Assembly: GCF_900113935.1 (NCBI RefSeq)
Contig: NZ_FORF01000022.1
Span: 1-41,587, forward strand
Direction of reading: 5' to 3'
Origin: Aquamicrobium aerolatum DSM 21857
Lineage (GTDB): Bacteria; Pseudomonadota; Alphaproteobacteria; Rhizobiales; Rhizobiaceae
Length of the DNA: 41,587 nt
Under the pieces are notes generated by a model. The model saw only the letters and a list, made by a program, of their open reading frames with translations, was not told where the DNA came from and did no database searches. Below, one piece after another: positions 8,281 to 17,200 of the stretch. Position numbers and translations under genes: made by a program. How positions within the stretch are numbered: the first letter of the stretch is position 1; each line of letters opens with the position of its first letter.

Positions 8281-8307
8281 ACAAGAAACGGCAGGTCAAA
8301 CCCTGCC
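8281..8307 (-). terminator. Rho-independent terminator of the globin gene
   Basis: On the minus strand, about 35 bases after the globin stop, GGCAGG and CCTGCC form a 6-bp stem with a 6-base loop, followed by GTTTCTTGT. The short GC stem with a T-rich tail fits an intrinsic terminator. Confidence 0.6.
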
Positions 8308-8340
8308 TGAAGCGCGCCCCTGTCTGTCGGGAAGCATGCG

Positions 8341-8811
8341 CTAGACTTTCAGGTCTTGCTCGCGGATCGGAGTTATTCCCAGCGTATCTTCCTGCCGACT
8401 GAACGCAATCGCCAGACGGAACGAATGAGCGATACGCAACGCCCGGTCCATGAACAGATCCGCGACTTCCGGCGGGCAAAGACCGCGCACCGTGTCGCGG
8501 AAGAGCGCCAGCCAACGGCGAAAATGTGCTTCGCCGAGATCAGGGATCGCAATGTGATGTGGCAGCGGTCGTCCATCGTAACGCCCGGTGCGCAGGAGCG
8601 TTGCCGACCAGAAATCGCACATACGGGAAAGGTGCTGCGGCCAAGCCTCGGCCGGGATACGGTCGTTGAAGATCGGCCCCAACAAGTCATCACCCCGGAT
8701 CAGGTCATAAAAGCCGTGCACCACGTCGTGCACCATCCGCTCATCGAGAATTTCCGGAAGTGGCTTGCCGTCAACGAGGATCGTGCGTTGGGGTGCGGGT
8801 CGTCCCTTCAT
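8341..8811 (-). CDS. Group III truncated hemoglobin
   Basis: A 156-residue single-domain globin of the TrHb3 (Ctb-like) class. Visible markers: the FY pair at 34-35 (Tyr B10), LLGPIFNDRI, WPQH with His60 at the distal E7 place, CDFW, then GRYDGRPLPHH with His86 as proximal F8 ligand, and HFRRWLALF. These proteins bind O2 and NO at haem and are linked to microaerobic life and nitrosative stress in Campylobacter; the role in rhizobia is not settled. The N- and C-termini are slightly longer than the minimal fold. GGGAGAAG lies upstream of the ATG. It follows the CDF gene on the same strand after a 113-base gap and has its own terminator. Confidence 0.9.
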   Translation of the reverse strand: MKGRPAPQRTILVDGKPLPEILDERMVHDVVHGFYDLIRGDDLLGPIFNDRIPAEAWPQHLSRMCDFWSATLLRTGRYDGRPLPHHIAIPDLGEAHFRRWLALFRDTVRGLCPPEVADLFMDRALRIAHSFRLAIAFSRQEDTLGITPIREQDLKV

Positions 8812-8924
8812 GTGCTGCTTCTCCCGACATCAGAGCGTTTGCGCCGTTCTTCGCATCGCCAATTGGCTCAAACACTAACATCGGGCACGACAACGCCGCT
8901 TTGTCTTGGCGCAATTGGCGAAAT

Positions 8925-9830
8925 TTATGCAAATGGAACTGCGGGAGTTCCGAGCGGTAGCTTGGCCTCGCCATCCGGCTCGACATGGATGACAACGCGA
9001 ACCGATGGAATTTCCTGCTCCAGCGCTTCTTCGATCCGGTCACAGATCGCATGGCTTTCGCCCACGGTCATGGATTCATCCACAACCATGTGAAATTCGA
9101 TGAACGTTGCGCGCCCGGCGATGCGAGTCTTGAGATCATGCACCTCAAGCGCCCCGCGTGAATTGGCCGAGATGATGTCGCGGATCTGCATATGCTCTTC
9201 GACAGAAACCGCCTGATCCATCAAGCCGCCAAGGGACGAGGTGATCACCTTCGAACCTTGCCATAGAATGTTGATCGCAACGATGAACGCCAGCAGCGGG
9301 TCGAGAAATTGCCAGCCGGTGAGTACCGCTGCCACCAGACCGACGATCACACCCACCGATGTAACCACGTCAGTCATGATGTGATGTCCATCTGCTTCCA
9401 GCGCAGGCGATTTGTCCTTGCGACCGATCCGGATGAGCAAAAGAGCCCAGAAACAATTGATTGCAGCGGCGAGACCGTTCACGGCAAGGCCTTGCCAGGG
9501 CTGGTCGAGGATAGCCGGCGCCTGCCATGAGCGCCAAACTTCTGCGATAATCAGGAGCGCTGCCACCACGATCAGGACACCCTCAAGCACCGCGGAGAAA
9601 TACTCCGCCTTGTGGTGTCCGTACTGGTGATCCTGATCGGCCGGCTTATGACTTACGGAGATGGCCCAAAGGGCGGCGGTCGCTGCAATCACGTTGACGA
9701 TAGATTCGAGCGCGTCCGAATAGAGCGCAACCGAACCCGTCATCCACCACGCGACGAATTTCAGGCCCATCACGCCGAAAGCGATGACGATGGACCATGC
9801 AGCGAGACGCCGTATCCTTTGTTTTGCCAA
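8925..9830 (-). CDS. Cation diffusion facilitator (CDF) family metal exporter
   Basis: 301 residues: an N-terminal domain of about six membrane helices to residue 210, then a cytoplasmic domain with HDLKTRIAG and VVIHVEPDG, typical of CDF transporters that export divalent metals by proton antiport. The metal-site motif in the second helix is YSDALESIVN: Asp is present but Ser is at the +4 position where zinc and iron exporters usually have Asp, with Glu at +3. The fifth helix has HHIMTD, the usual HxxxD. The substrate cannot be named. The start is TTG at 9830, two bases after the trpE(G) stop, with AAGGTGG upstream, so translation is probably coupled to trpE(G). Confidence 0.88.
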   Translation of the reverse strand: MAKQRIRRLAAWSIVIAFGVMGLKFVAWWMTGSVALYSDALESIVNVIAATAALWAISVSHKPADQDHQYGHHKAEYFSAVLEGVLIVVAALLIIAEVWRSWQAPAILDQPWQGLAVNGLAAAINCFWALLLIRIGRKDKSPALEADGHHIMTDVVTSVGVIVGLVAAVLTGWQFLDPLLAFIVAINILWQGSKVITSSLGGLMDQAVSVEEHMQIRDIISANSRGALEVHDLKTRIAGRATFIEFHMVVDESMTVGESHAICDRIEEALEQEIPSVRVVIHVEPDGEAKLPLGTPAVPFA

Positions 9831-9832
9831 TA

Positions 9833-12022
9833 CTATTCCACCTTTGGACGATTTCTGCGCGGCAGCTTCGCGACAACATTTTCAATCATGCGCATTCCGG
9901 CATCGTGTCCGAGCGTCATGATCGATTCCGGATGGAATTGAACAGCCGCTATCGGCTCGCTCTTATGCTCCAATCCCATGACAACACCATCCTCGGTTTC
10001 GGCAGTCACCAGAAATTCTTCCGGAAATGTCTGCCGATCTGCAAAAATCGAGTGGTAGCGGCCAACCGTAACCTCTTCCGGCAAGCCTGAGAAGACAACA
10101 CCGGGATGTGTAACGCGGATGCGCGACGGCTTGCCGTGCATCGGCAGATCAAGCTGCCGCAATTCGCCGCCAAAAGCTTCCGTCAGTGCCTGCAGGCCGA
10201 GACAGACGCCGAAAATCGGCAGGTTGCGGCTGAGCGCCTTGTCGATGGTTGCCTTGGTGTCAAAATCCTTCGGGCTGCCTGGCCCTGGCGAAAGGACGAC
10301 GAGATCGGGATTGACGTGGTCAAACACCTCATCGGCGACCGGAGAGCGAACAGTCGAGACTTTCGCGCCGGTCTGGCGGAAATAGTTGGCGAGCGTGTGA
10401 ACGAAGGAATCTTCATGATCGACAAGAAGGATCGACACCCCCTCGCCCACACGGGCTCGTTCACCTTCCTCATCGCTGGCGTCTCCCGCCGATGACTGGC
10501 GGATGGCGGCCAGCATCGCGGACGCCTTCAACTCCGTCTCGGCCTCTTCCTCGGCGGCGTCTGAATCGTAAAGGAGCGTTGCACCGGCGCGCACTTCGGC
10601 AATGCCATCCTTGATGCGAATGGTTCGCAAGGTCAGCCCCGTGTTCATGTCACCGTTGAAGTGCACCATGCCAATCGCACCACCGTACCATGCACGCGGG
10701 CTCTTTTCGTGGTTCTCGATGAAGCGCATGGCCCAGAGCTTCGGTGCACCGGTCACGGTCACAGCCCAGGCATGGGACAGGAAGGCATCGAACGCGTCCA
10801 TGCCGTCGCGCAGCCGGCCCTCGATGTGATCTACCGTATGGATCAGGCGCGAATACATTTCGATCTGACGGCGCCCGATGACACGCACGGAACCGGGCTC
10901 GCAAACGCGGCTCTTGTCATTGCGGTCGACATCCGAGCACATTGTCAGCTCGCTCTCGTCCTTCTTGGAATTGAGCAGCTTGAGGATCTGTTCGGAATCG
11001 GAAATCGCGTCGCCGCCGCGCTTGATCGTGCCGGAGATCGGACAGGTCTCGACGCGGCGGCCGTTGACGCGGACGAACATTTCGGGCGACGCACCGACGA
11101 GATATTCGCCCTCGCCCAGATTGATGAAGAACGAATAGGGCGACGGATTGATCTTCTTCAGCCGGCGGGTGATTTCCGACGGTTTGGAGACGCAGCGCTC
11201 GAAGAACATCTGTCCCGGAACGACCTCGAAAAGATCGCCGCGCTTGAAGCTCTCCTTGGCTTTCTCGACCAGCCGGGCATATTCGCCCCGCTCATGGTCG
11301 GCGCGCGGCGGCGTGATGTCGGAGGGCTTGAACGGATCGGCCGCGTTGTCGCGCGGCAGGCCCTCTGTCGAAAACCCTTCGCCCGAATAGTCGTAGCGAT
11401 CATGCCAGGCCTTCGCCTGATGATGGTCGACGACGAGGATTTCATCGGGCAGGTAAAGCACCAGATCGCGCTGGCTCTGCGCCCGCTCCAGCTTCTGCTC
11501 GACATGATCGAACTGGAACGCAAGGTCGTAACCGAAAGCGCCATAGAGGCCGAGATTGCTGTCGTCATTGGTGCGGAACAGGTCGATGAGAACGCGCAGC
11601 ACCGTGAACACGGTCGGTGCCCTGCTGCGTTCCTCCTCCGCGTAGATGCGGCCTGGCTCTGCCACTTGCAGCGCGAGCAAGCGCGCCGACCTTTCGCCGA
11701 TCGTCGCCTCGGACAGCGGCTCGATCCGGCTGGCGATGACCGGCAACAGCACTTCACCGCGCGCGTTGAGCGCCTCGATGCGCATGGCCCGACCGCGAGC
11801 GCTGACCACCAGCGGCGGATCGATCATCGCGGTGTCCCAGCGCGTGTAACGGCCGGGATATTCGTAATTGGACGAGAAAACACAGCCACGGCGCGAATCG
11901 AGCGCATCGATATAGGCCTCGATCGCTCCCGCATAGGGCGTGTCGTGGCGTTGCCGCGTGATGGCGATCCCCCCGGCCGTCACGAAACGTTCGGCGCCGC
12001 CCTCAAGCTGTTCGACTGTCAT
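9833..12022 (-). CDS. trpE: Fused anthranilate synthase TrpE(G)
   Basis: 729 residues joining both subunits of anthranilate synthase, as in Sinorhizobium and relatives. Residues 1 to about 505 are the chorismate-binding component I, with [26 protein letters not shown] and [12 protein letters not shown]. Residues 530-729 are the glutamine amidotransferase with LSPGPGSP, the nucleophile Cys607 in GVCLGLQ, and His697/Glu699 in FHPES. The enzyme converts chorismate and glutamine to anthranilate, the first step of tryptophan synthesis. It is preceded by a trp leader peptide and attenuator at 12070-12188, so expression should follow tryptophan supply. A metal exporter gene is coupled to its 3' end, which is unexpected for a biosynthetic gene. 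Confidence 0.97.
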   Translation of the reverse strand: MTVEQLEGGAERFVTAGGIAITRQRHDTPYAGAIEAYIDALDSRRGCVFSSNYEYPGRYTRWDTAMIDPPLVVSARGRAMRIEALNARGEVLLPVIASRIEPLSEATIGERSARLLALQVAEPGRIYAEEERSRAPTVFTVLRVLIDLFRTNDDSNLGLYGAFGYDLAFQFDHVEQKLERAQSQRDLVLYLPDEILVVDHHQAKAWHDRYDYSGEGFSTEGLPRDNAADPFKPSDITPPRADHERGEYARLVEKAKESFKRGDLFEVVPGQMFFERCVSKPSEITRRLKKINPSPYSFFINLGEGEYLVGASPEMFVRVNGRRVETCPISGTIKRGGDAISDSEQILKLLNSKKDESELTMCSDVDRNDKSRVCEPGSVRVIGRRQIEMYSRLIHTVDHIEGRLRDGMDAFDAFLSHAWAVTVTGAPKLWAMRFIENHEKSPRAWYGGAIGMVHFNGDMNTGLTLRTIRIKDGIAEVRAGATLLYDSDAAEEEAETELKASAMLAAIRQSSAGDASDEEGERARVGEGVSILLVDHEDSFVHTLANYFRQTGAKVSTVRSPVADEVFDHVNPDLVVLSPGPGSPKDFDTKATIDKALSRNLPIFGVCLGLQALTEAFGGELRQLDLPMHGKPSRIRVTHPGVVFSGLPEEVTVGRYHSIFADRQTFPEEFLVTAETEDGVVMGLEHKSEPIAAVQFHPESIMTLGHDAGMRMIENVVAKLPRRNRPKVE

Positions 12023-12069
12023 TCAGATCTCCATCCGTTCGCCGCACATTGCGCTTCCGAACCAGCATG

Positions 12070-12108
12070 AAAACCAAAATGGCCGCCCGGAAAATCCGCT
12101 GCGGCCAT
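12070..12108 (-). terminator. trp attenuator terminator hairpin
   Basis: On the minus strand, ATGGCCGC and GCGGCCAT form an 8-bp stem enclosing a smaller CGGA/TCCG stem, followed by TTTGGTTTT. This is the terminator of the trp leader. A second copy of GCGGCCA, just after the leader peptide stop (12135-12141), can pair with the terminator's 5' arm TGGCCGC to give the competing antiterminator. A ribosome stalled at the Trp codons would mask the leader segment and favour readthrough into trpE(G). Confidence 0.88.
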
Positions 12109-12143
12109 CCAAAATTTCACGCGCACGTGTTCGTTGGCCGCTG

Positions 12144-12188
12144 TTAGCTGGCCCACCACCAAAGATTGATGTTCGAGAACGTGTTCAT
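12144..12188 (-). CDS. trpL: trp leader peptide (MNTFSNINLWWWAS)
   Basis: A 14-codon open frame on the minus strand with three consecutive Trp codons (TGGTGGTGG) and a TAA stop, 121 bases upstream of trpE(G). Scarcity of charged tRNA-Trp stalls the ribosome here and prevents the terminator at 12070-12108 from forming. In Sinorhizobium meliloti the equivalent peptide and the released leader RNA also have functions in trans, in mRNA regulation and antibiotic responses; whether that holds here is not visible. No Shine-Dalgarno is seen, and the -10 element at 12195-12200 would place the transcript start at or next to the ATG, implying a leaderless message. Confidence 0.93.
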   Translation of the reverse strand: MNTFSNINLWWWAS

Positions 12189-12194
12189 GGCCAA

Positions 12195-12223
12195 CCCATA
12201 GAGCCGAAAGGCAGTGGCCGCAA
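12195..12223 (-). promoter_or_regulatory. Promoter of trpL-trpE(G)
   Basis: On the minus strand TTGCGG (12223-12218) and TATGGG (12200-12195) are separated by exactly 17 bases, with six bases between the -10 and the trpL ATG. It overlaps the intergenic space just after the PAP2 stop, so trpL has its own promoter. Elements were identified by eye. Confidence 0.65.
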
Positions 12224-12231
12224 GAGAAGAT

Positions 12232-12942
12232 TCAACCGCGAGCGCGCAAAGCCCGCAAGGCGGTGACGGCGAGCCAGCTCAAGCAGGCCCACGCCGTGCC
12301 CAGCGCCCAACCGGCAATCACGTCACTTGGCCAATGCACGCCAAGATAGATGCGGCTCATTCCCACCATGAAGGTGAGCAGAACCGCCATCAGGATGACA
12401 TAGATACGAACCGCAACGTCATCCACGAGGCGAACGATCATCGTGGCAAGCGTGAGATAGACGACAGCGCTCATCGTGGCGTGACCGCTGGGAAAGCTCG
12501 CCGTGTGAGTCGCCACGAGGTGATCGACGATATCTGGACGCGGTCGGTCGTAGACGATCTTGAGCAGATGGCTGACCCCCGTGCCGCTGACGATTGCCGC
12601 AACCATGAAAATGGCCGGGCCAAACTTGCGGTAAACGAGCAGAAACCCGGCGATTGCAGTCACCAGCGTCACGAGAACCGGATACCCGCCCAACGTGGTG
12701 ATCTCCACCACGCTCTGCGCCACCCAGGACGGCCCGATCGGCGCGGAGACGTCGCCGGGCTGCCGGAACAGCAGCAACAGCCCGTTGTCGAAACGCTGCA
12801 GCTCGTTCTCGCTGACATCGTTGGCGACAGCGACAAAAGTGTAGATCCCACCAGCCAACAGCGCCATCAGCAGCACGGGAACCGTGGCAATACGCAGGTC
12901 GCGCATGCCACGAACGAGATCACTGAAGCGGGTTGCCGGCAT
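12232..12942 (-). CDS. PAP2-family membrane phosphatase
   Basis: 236 residues with about six membrane helices. All three motifs of the phosphatidic acid phosphatase type 2 superfamily are present: KIVYDRPRP (motif 1), FPSGHATMS (motif 2, catalytic His) and SRIYLGVHWPSDV (motif 3, nucleophile His). Such enzymes dephosphorylate lipid phosphates such as phosphatidate or undecaprenyl pyrophosphate at the outer face of the inner membrane; the substrate cannot be told from sequence. The gene lies between fhs and the trp leader on the same strand; the 20-base gap to fhs suggests co-transcription with it. Confidence 0.9.
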   Translation of the reverse strand: MPATRFSDLVRGMRDLRIATVPVLLMALLAGGIYTFVAVANDVSENELQRFDNGLLLLFRQPGDVSAPIGPSWVAQSVVEITTLGGYPVLVTLVTAIAGFLLVYRKFGPAIFMVAAIVSGTGVSHLLKIVYDRPRPDIVDHLVATHTASFPSGHATMSAVVYLTLATMIVRLVDDVAVRIYVILMAVLLTFMVGMSRIYLGVHWPSDVIAGWALGTAWACLSWLAVTALRALRARG

Positions 12943-12962
12943 TCACACCCTTATCGGTCAAC

Positions 12963-14642
12963 TTAGAACAGGCCTTCGATATGGCCCTGCTCATTGAGGA
13001 AAATCCGTTCGGACGACGGAGATTTGGGCAGGCCCGGCATCGTCATGATCTCACCGCAGATCGCGACGACGAAGCCGGCACCGGCCGAGAGACGCACTTC
13101 ACGGATCGGCACCACGTGTCCCGTCGGCGCGCCGCGCAGGTTTGGATCAGTGGAGAACGAATACTGCGTCTTGGCCATGCACACAGGCAGGTGGCCGTAG
13201 CCCTGCTCTTCCCACTGGTGCAACTGCGCGCGCACCGACTTGTCGGCCACCGCTTCGGAACCACGATAGATGCGCTTGACGACCGTCTCGATCTTGTCGA
13301 ACAGCCCCATGTCGTCGCCGTAGAGCGGCGCGAATTGTGAAGCGCCGCTTTCAGAAAGCTGAACAACCTTATGCGCCAGCTCTTCGATGCCTGCCGAACC
13401 TTCGGCCCAGTGGCGGCAAAGGATCGCTTCTTCACCCATCGTGGCAACGAAATCCTTGACCGCCTGAATTTCAGCTTCGGTATCGCTGTGGAAGTGATTG
13501 ATCGCAACAACGGCGGGGACGCCGAACTGCTTCACGTTTTCGATGTGGCGGCCGAGATTGGCGCAGCCCTTGACCACCGCCTCGACATTTTCCGTGCCGA
13601 GGTCTTCCTTCTTCACGCCACCATTCATCTTCAGAGCACGAACAGTTGCGACGATAACCGCTGCAGCCGGCTTGAGACCCGCCTTGCGGCACTTGATGTC
13701 GAAGAATTTCTCCGCACCCAGATCGGCACCGAAGCCAGCTTCGGTCACCACAAAATCGGCGATCTTCAGCGCTGTCGTGGTCGCGACCACCGAGTTGCAG
13801 CCATGCGCAATATTGGCAAAGGGGCCGCCATGAACAAATGCCGGGTTGTTTTCCAGCGTTTGGACGAGATTGGGCTGCATCGCGTCCTTGAGCAGCACCG
13901 CCATGGCACCATCGGCTTTTAGATCGCGCGCAAATACAGGCGTCTTGTCGCGACGGTAACCGACGATGATGTCGCCCAGACGCTTTTCAAGATCGGCAAG
14001 GTCGGTCGCCAGACACAGGATCGCCATCACTTCGGACGCGACCGTGATGTCGAACCCCGCCTCGCGTGGGAAGCCGTTGGCCGCGCCACCGAGTGAGCAG
14101 ACGATCTCACGCAACGCGCGGTCGTTCATGTCCATGACGCGACGCCAGGTGACACGGCGAGTGTCGATGCCCAGTTCATTGCCCCAATAGATGTGGTTAT
14201 CGATCAGCGCTGACAGCAAATTGTGCGCGGTGGTGATCGCATGAAAGTCACCGGTGAAGTGGAGATTCATGTCCTCCATCGGCACGACCTGAGCATAGCC
14301 ACCGCCTGCCGCACCGCCCTTGATACCGAAATTCGGTCCGAGCGAGGCTTCACGGATGCAGATCATCGCCTTCTTGCCAATGCGATTGAGGCCGTCGCCC
14401 AGCCCCACGGTGGTCGTCGTCTTGCCTTCGCCGGCAGGGGTCGGGTTGATCGCAGTGACAAGGATCAGCTTGCCATCGGACTTGCTTTTGACCTGACGAA
14501 TATACTCTGCCGACACCTTGGCCTTGTCATGCCCATAGGGCAACAGATGCTCGGACGGAATGCCCAGCTTGGCCCCGATCTCAATGATCGGCTTCTTGTT
14601 TGCCCCGCGAGCAATCTCGATGTCGGATTTGAATTCGCTCAT
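12963..14642 (-). CDS. fhs: Formate-tetrahydrofolate ligase
   Basis: 559 residues, full family length (about 555-560). It shows the ATP-binding loop [18 protein letters not shown], then [36 protein letters not shown], the family's hallmark run, and MPGLPKSP near the end. The enzyme makes 10-formyl-THF from formate, THF and ATP, feeding purine synthesis, initiator tRNA formylation and C1 metabolism. The ATG at 14642 has GGGGGA upstream. The stop is 20 bases before the PAP2 gene. No other folate gene is adjacent. Confidence 0.97.
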   Translation of the reverse strand: MSEFKSDIEIARGANKKPIIEIGAKLGIPSEHLLPYGHDKAKVSAEYIRQVKSKSDGKLILVTAINPTPAGEGKTTTTVGLGDGLNRIGKKAMICIREASLGPNFGIKGGAAGGGYAQVVPMEDMNLHFTGDFHAITTAHNLLSALIDNHIYWGNELGIDTRRVTWRRVMDMNDRALREIVCSLGGAANGFPREAGFDITVASEVMAILCLATDLADLEKRLGDIIVGYRRDKTPVFARDLKADGAMAVLLKDAMQPNLVQTLENNPAFVHGGPFANIAHGCNSVVATTTALKIADFVVTEAGFGADLGAEKFFDIKCRKAGLKPAAAVIVATVRALKMNGGVKKEDLGTENVEAVVKGCANLGRHIENVKQFGVPAVVAINHFHSDTEAEIQAVKDFVATMGEEAILCRHWAEGSAGIEELAHKVVQLSESGASQFAPLYGDDMGLFDKIETVVKRIYRGSEAVADKSVRAQLHQWEEQGYGHLPVCMAKTQYSFSTDPNLRGAPTGHVVPIREVRLSAGAGFVVAICGEIMTMPGLPKSPSSERIFLNEQGHIEGLF

Positions 14643-14713
14643 GAATGTCCCCCGGACCTTGATCCTGTGTCGCCTTGATCGGCTTTCTTGTCAGCCTATC
14701 AAAACCCGGCCAC

Positions 14714-14750
14714 CCCATTGCGCACCATTCCAGAAATGCCGCGCAATGGG
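14714..14750 (-). terminator. Stem-loop between the AAA+ operon and fhs
   Basis: CCCATTGCGC and GCGCAATGGG form a perfect 10-bp stem around a 17-base loop that itself contains CATT/AATG. On the minus strand it is followed by GTGGCCGGGTTTT, a weak T tail. It lies 33 bases after the DUF2333 stop and 72 before fhs, so it probably ends the five-gene operon; an fhs leader role is also possible. Confidence 0.5.
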
Positions 14751-14782
14751 CCGTTTGCGACGTTTATAGCCGATCTGATCAA

Positions 14783-15904
14783 CTAGCGATCCAGCACCTG
14801 CCGCAATTCCACCAGATTTGAGCGAACCTGAAGAAGATTGAAGCCCATGGTTGCAAGATGCGAGGGGAAGAACGCGCTCGACTCGTTGCCGTTGGAAATG
14901 ATCCATGGCTGTACGTTCAACGAGGCGCGCAGCTGTTGCTCAAGGCGAGTCCAAAGAGCGGAGAGATTGCGTTCTGCGATCACGCTGGCGAAGTCCGACC
15001 GCGCACCGGCAAGAATCCCCGAATAAGCGTAAAGCTGGCCATAGGCGAACCAGAACCGGTCGTCGGCGCGCGTGTCGAACCAGCCGGCATCCGAGGCTTC
15101 GATGCGCTGGCGCAGGATGTCCGAGGTCGAACCGATGTCGCCGGCGATGCGGTCGATGAACTGCATCAAATTGTCGGCCCGCGCATCGAAAGTAGCGTTG
15201 CAACTTGCAAGGCTGTCATTGAAGGCCCGCAGCTTCTGCATTCCTTCGCGATAGACGCTGGGCGAAGGGCGCGTCGGACCGCGCCATCCGATGTACCAGG
15301 CGGTTTCGCTCCAGGACATGGCCGTGCGCGCGTCCTGAAGGTTCTGGTCGATCTGCGAGGTGCCGCGGACGCGCCCCAGCGTGTCGACAAGTTCGGTCGT
15401 GGTCCGGCGAAGCACCTGATTGATGCCGAGCTGGAATGCGGCCTGATTGTCGAAGAATGGCGTGCGCCGCCACTCAAGCCCGAAAAGGCCCATCTTCGAC
15501 ACCACCATCGACGAAATCCACGGATTCTGGTTGACGTTGTAGTCGATCAGATCCGCCGTCGCGGCCGTGATGGCCGAAGGAGTGCAACTATTGGCGTTGT
15601 TGGTGCCAGCTGCGGTTGCAGTTGGCGTACCAGGTGCAGAATTGCGACCTGATGCCGTCCCATATGCAGCGGAATAATCGGTGTTGAAATTATTCCAGCT
15701 CTGCGTGACCCAGAAAAAATATCCATAGAGCGCCACGAGCCCAAGCAGGATGATCCCGATCGGCCCCTTGATGATCCAGCCGCGCTGGGCATACCAGCGG
15801 CTCGCAGCCACAAACGGCCAGCAGATCCAGGCGATAACCAGCCCGATGCCTTTGCCAATCGCCTGGAAGACGCGGGTGAAGAAGTTCACGATGGGATCGA
15901 GCAT
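14783..15904 (-). CDS. DUF2333 family membrane-anchored protein (operon gene 5)
   Basis: 373 residues. An amphipathic/hydrophobic N-terminus (residues 1-35) is followed by a clear membrane helix near 47-70 (GPIGIILLGLVALYGYFFWV), a low-complexity Ala/Thr/Gly linker with one cysteine, and a helical periplasmic domain (about 110-373) with WISSMVVSKMGLFGLEWRRTPFFDNQ and SETAWYIGWRGPTRPSPS. I recognise this as DUF2333, a family with no assigned activity. It starts three bases after its upstream neighbour's stop (GAGGATAGATC before ATG), so it is translated as the last gene of the five-gene operon. It would anchor or carry the output of that system at the inner membrane. Confidence 0.75.
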   Translation of the reverse strand: MLDPIVNFFTRVFQAIGKGIGLVIAWICWPFVAASRWYAQRGWIIKGPIGIILLGLVALYGYFFWVTQSWNNFNTDYSAAYGTASGRNSAPGTPTATAAGTNNANSCTPSAITAATADLIDYNVNQNPWISSMVVSKMGLFGLEWRRTPFFDNQAAFQLGINQVLRRTTTELVDTLGRVRGTSQIDQNLQDARTAMSWSETAWYIGWRGPTRPSPSVYREGMQKLRAFNDSLASCNATFDARADNLMQFIDRIAGDIGSTSDILRQRIEASDAGWFDTRADDRFWFAYGQLYAYSGILAGARSDFASVIAERNLSALWTRLEQQLRASLNVQPWIISNGNESSAFFPSHLATMGFNLLQVRSNLVELRQVLDR

Positions 15905-15907
15905 GAT

Positions 15908-17200
15908 CTATCCTCTGTCATGAAGGCCATAAAGGCGTGCACGAAGCCCCGCCTTATCCTTGAGGTAACTATCTTTCAGCACATCCACGACCTGATGTCG
16001 CCATTTCTCGCTGAAGTTCTGGTAGTCACAATAAAAGCCCTGCTTGTTGAAGACATAGCGGGCGAGGAAGTCGAACGGAACGAAGTCGGAGATCAGCCGG
16101 TTCGTCAACCAGGCGTCCGAATGAGACGGGTTTGCACGCACCAGCAAGAAGCGCTGATCCGGCCGGACATTGTCCAGCTTGATCTGGCCAAATTGAGCCA
16201 GTTCGCGCTTGGCCGCATTCAGGAACGGAAACGTGCCCTCACGGTTGATGAGGTCGGCATTGCTGTGGATCCATGTCTGCAGCCAGATGCGATCCAGCTT
16301 CGCGAGATCGCGACCGGGATCGGCCTGGTGGATCAACATCCTCACAGCCATTTCCGCGCGATGTTCCAGATAACCCGAGGCATCAATCCAGGAAGAACGC
16401 GGCAACTCAATGCGCCCCGTTTCCATCAGGAAATCGAACACCCGCTCTGCATCGTGCAGCGACAGATAGCTGACCTGCCACGGACGTGAGCGGCGAAATC
16501 CCGGCGCAGATGGGTCGCTGATCACCGTCGTGATCTGCGGATCGATGAAGACGTAGAGCCCGCCGAAATGGCTGGTCCAATAGGTCCGGTGGCGAAAAAT
16601 CACCTGATCCGGGACAAGGGCGTTGTTGCGGATGTCGCCGGTCACTTTTGCCAACTCGACCATATGTTCGAGCGATGCGGTGTCGCGCCAGAAATCCGGC
16701 TCCTGCCTGAGCCTGTCGACAAGCGTGGCAAGCTCGGTCGCCTTGCCGGTCACGTCCTCCGCCGACAGCACCTTGAACTCGACCTGATTGATCGACAGCA
16801 GATCCTCGATATCCTCGACCTTGCTGATCGAATCCTCGATCTCGCCGTAGATCACATCCTTGATCGTCAGCGCGTTGATCGCCCGCGCGTTCGCAGTCAT
16901 GAACTCGTAGAGAAGCTGCGACGTGTTTGAGAACGCCGTATGCACCACAGGATGGTCTATCTGCTGCGGGCTGAGGATGATGAAGCGCCGGTTGATCTCG
17001 TTGGGGTCGAGATAGTGGATGTCGCCCAGATCTTCCGCCACCTGCGGCGAGAAGCCAGTGCGGTCGACATCGATCCGCTCCCGTGTTGTTGGGGTCAGAC
17101 CGAACGCCCTGAGCGCCTTGTTGTAGCGCTCGATCAGATGCGGCTCCTCAATGGGAAGAAGCCGGCCATAGATCAGCTCATTGTCACGCAAAAGGTCCAT
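15908..17200 (-). CDS. Conserved hypothetical protein, possibly DUF6638 (operon gene 4)
   Basis: About 430 residues, no signal peptide or membrane helix. Recognisable stretches: LPIEEPHLIERYNKAL near the start, INRRFIILSPQQIDHPVVHTAFSN, a Trp/Tyr-rich middle (FRHRTYWTSHFGGLYVFIDPQ), and a C-terminal FVPFDFLARYVFNKQGFYCDYQNF. I do not know its function; it may belong to DUF6638, from memory only. The ATG at 17200 overlaps the AAA+ gene's TGA by one base (TGATG), a sign of coupled translation; a GTG at 17212 is the other possible start. Tight coupling to the ATPase suggests a partner or adaptor. Confidence 0.65.
   Translation of the reverse strand: MDLLRDNELIYGRLLPIEEPHLIERYNKALRAFGLTPTTRERIDVDRTGFSPQVAEDLGDIHYLDPNEINRRFIILSPQQIDHPVVHTAFSNTSQLLYEFMTANARAINALTIKDVIYGEIEDSISKVEDIEDLLSINQVEFKVLSAEDVTGKATELATLVDRLRQEPDFWRDTASLEHMVELAKVTGDIRNNALVPDQVIFRHRTYWTSHFGGLYVFIDPQITTVISDPSAPGFRRSRPWQVSYLSLHDAERVFDFLMETGRIELPRSSWIDASGYLEHRAEMAVRMLIHQADPGRDLAKLDRIWLQTWIHSNADLINREGTFPFLNAAKRELAQFGQIKLDNVRPDQRFLLVRANPSHSDAWLTNRLISDFVPFDFLARYVFNKQGFYCDYQNFSEKWRHQVVDVLKDSYLKDKAGLRARLYGLHDRG

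Noticed and set aside
10661-12070. A 469-codon open frame antisense to trpE(G)
   Set aside because: It lies wholly opposite a clear biosynthetic gene, is Arg/Asp/Ala-rich without domains, and arises from high-GC codon bias.
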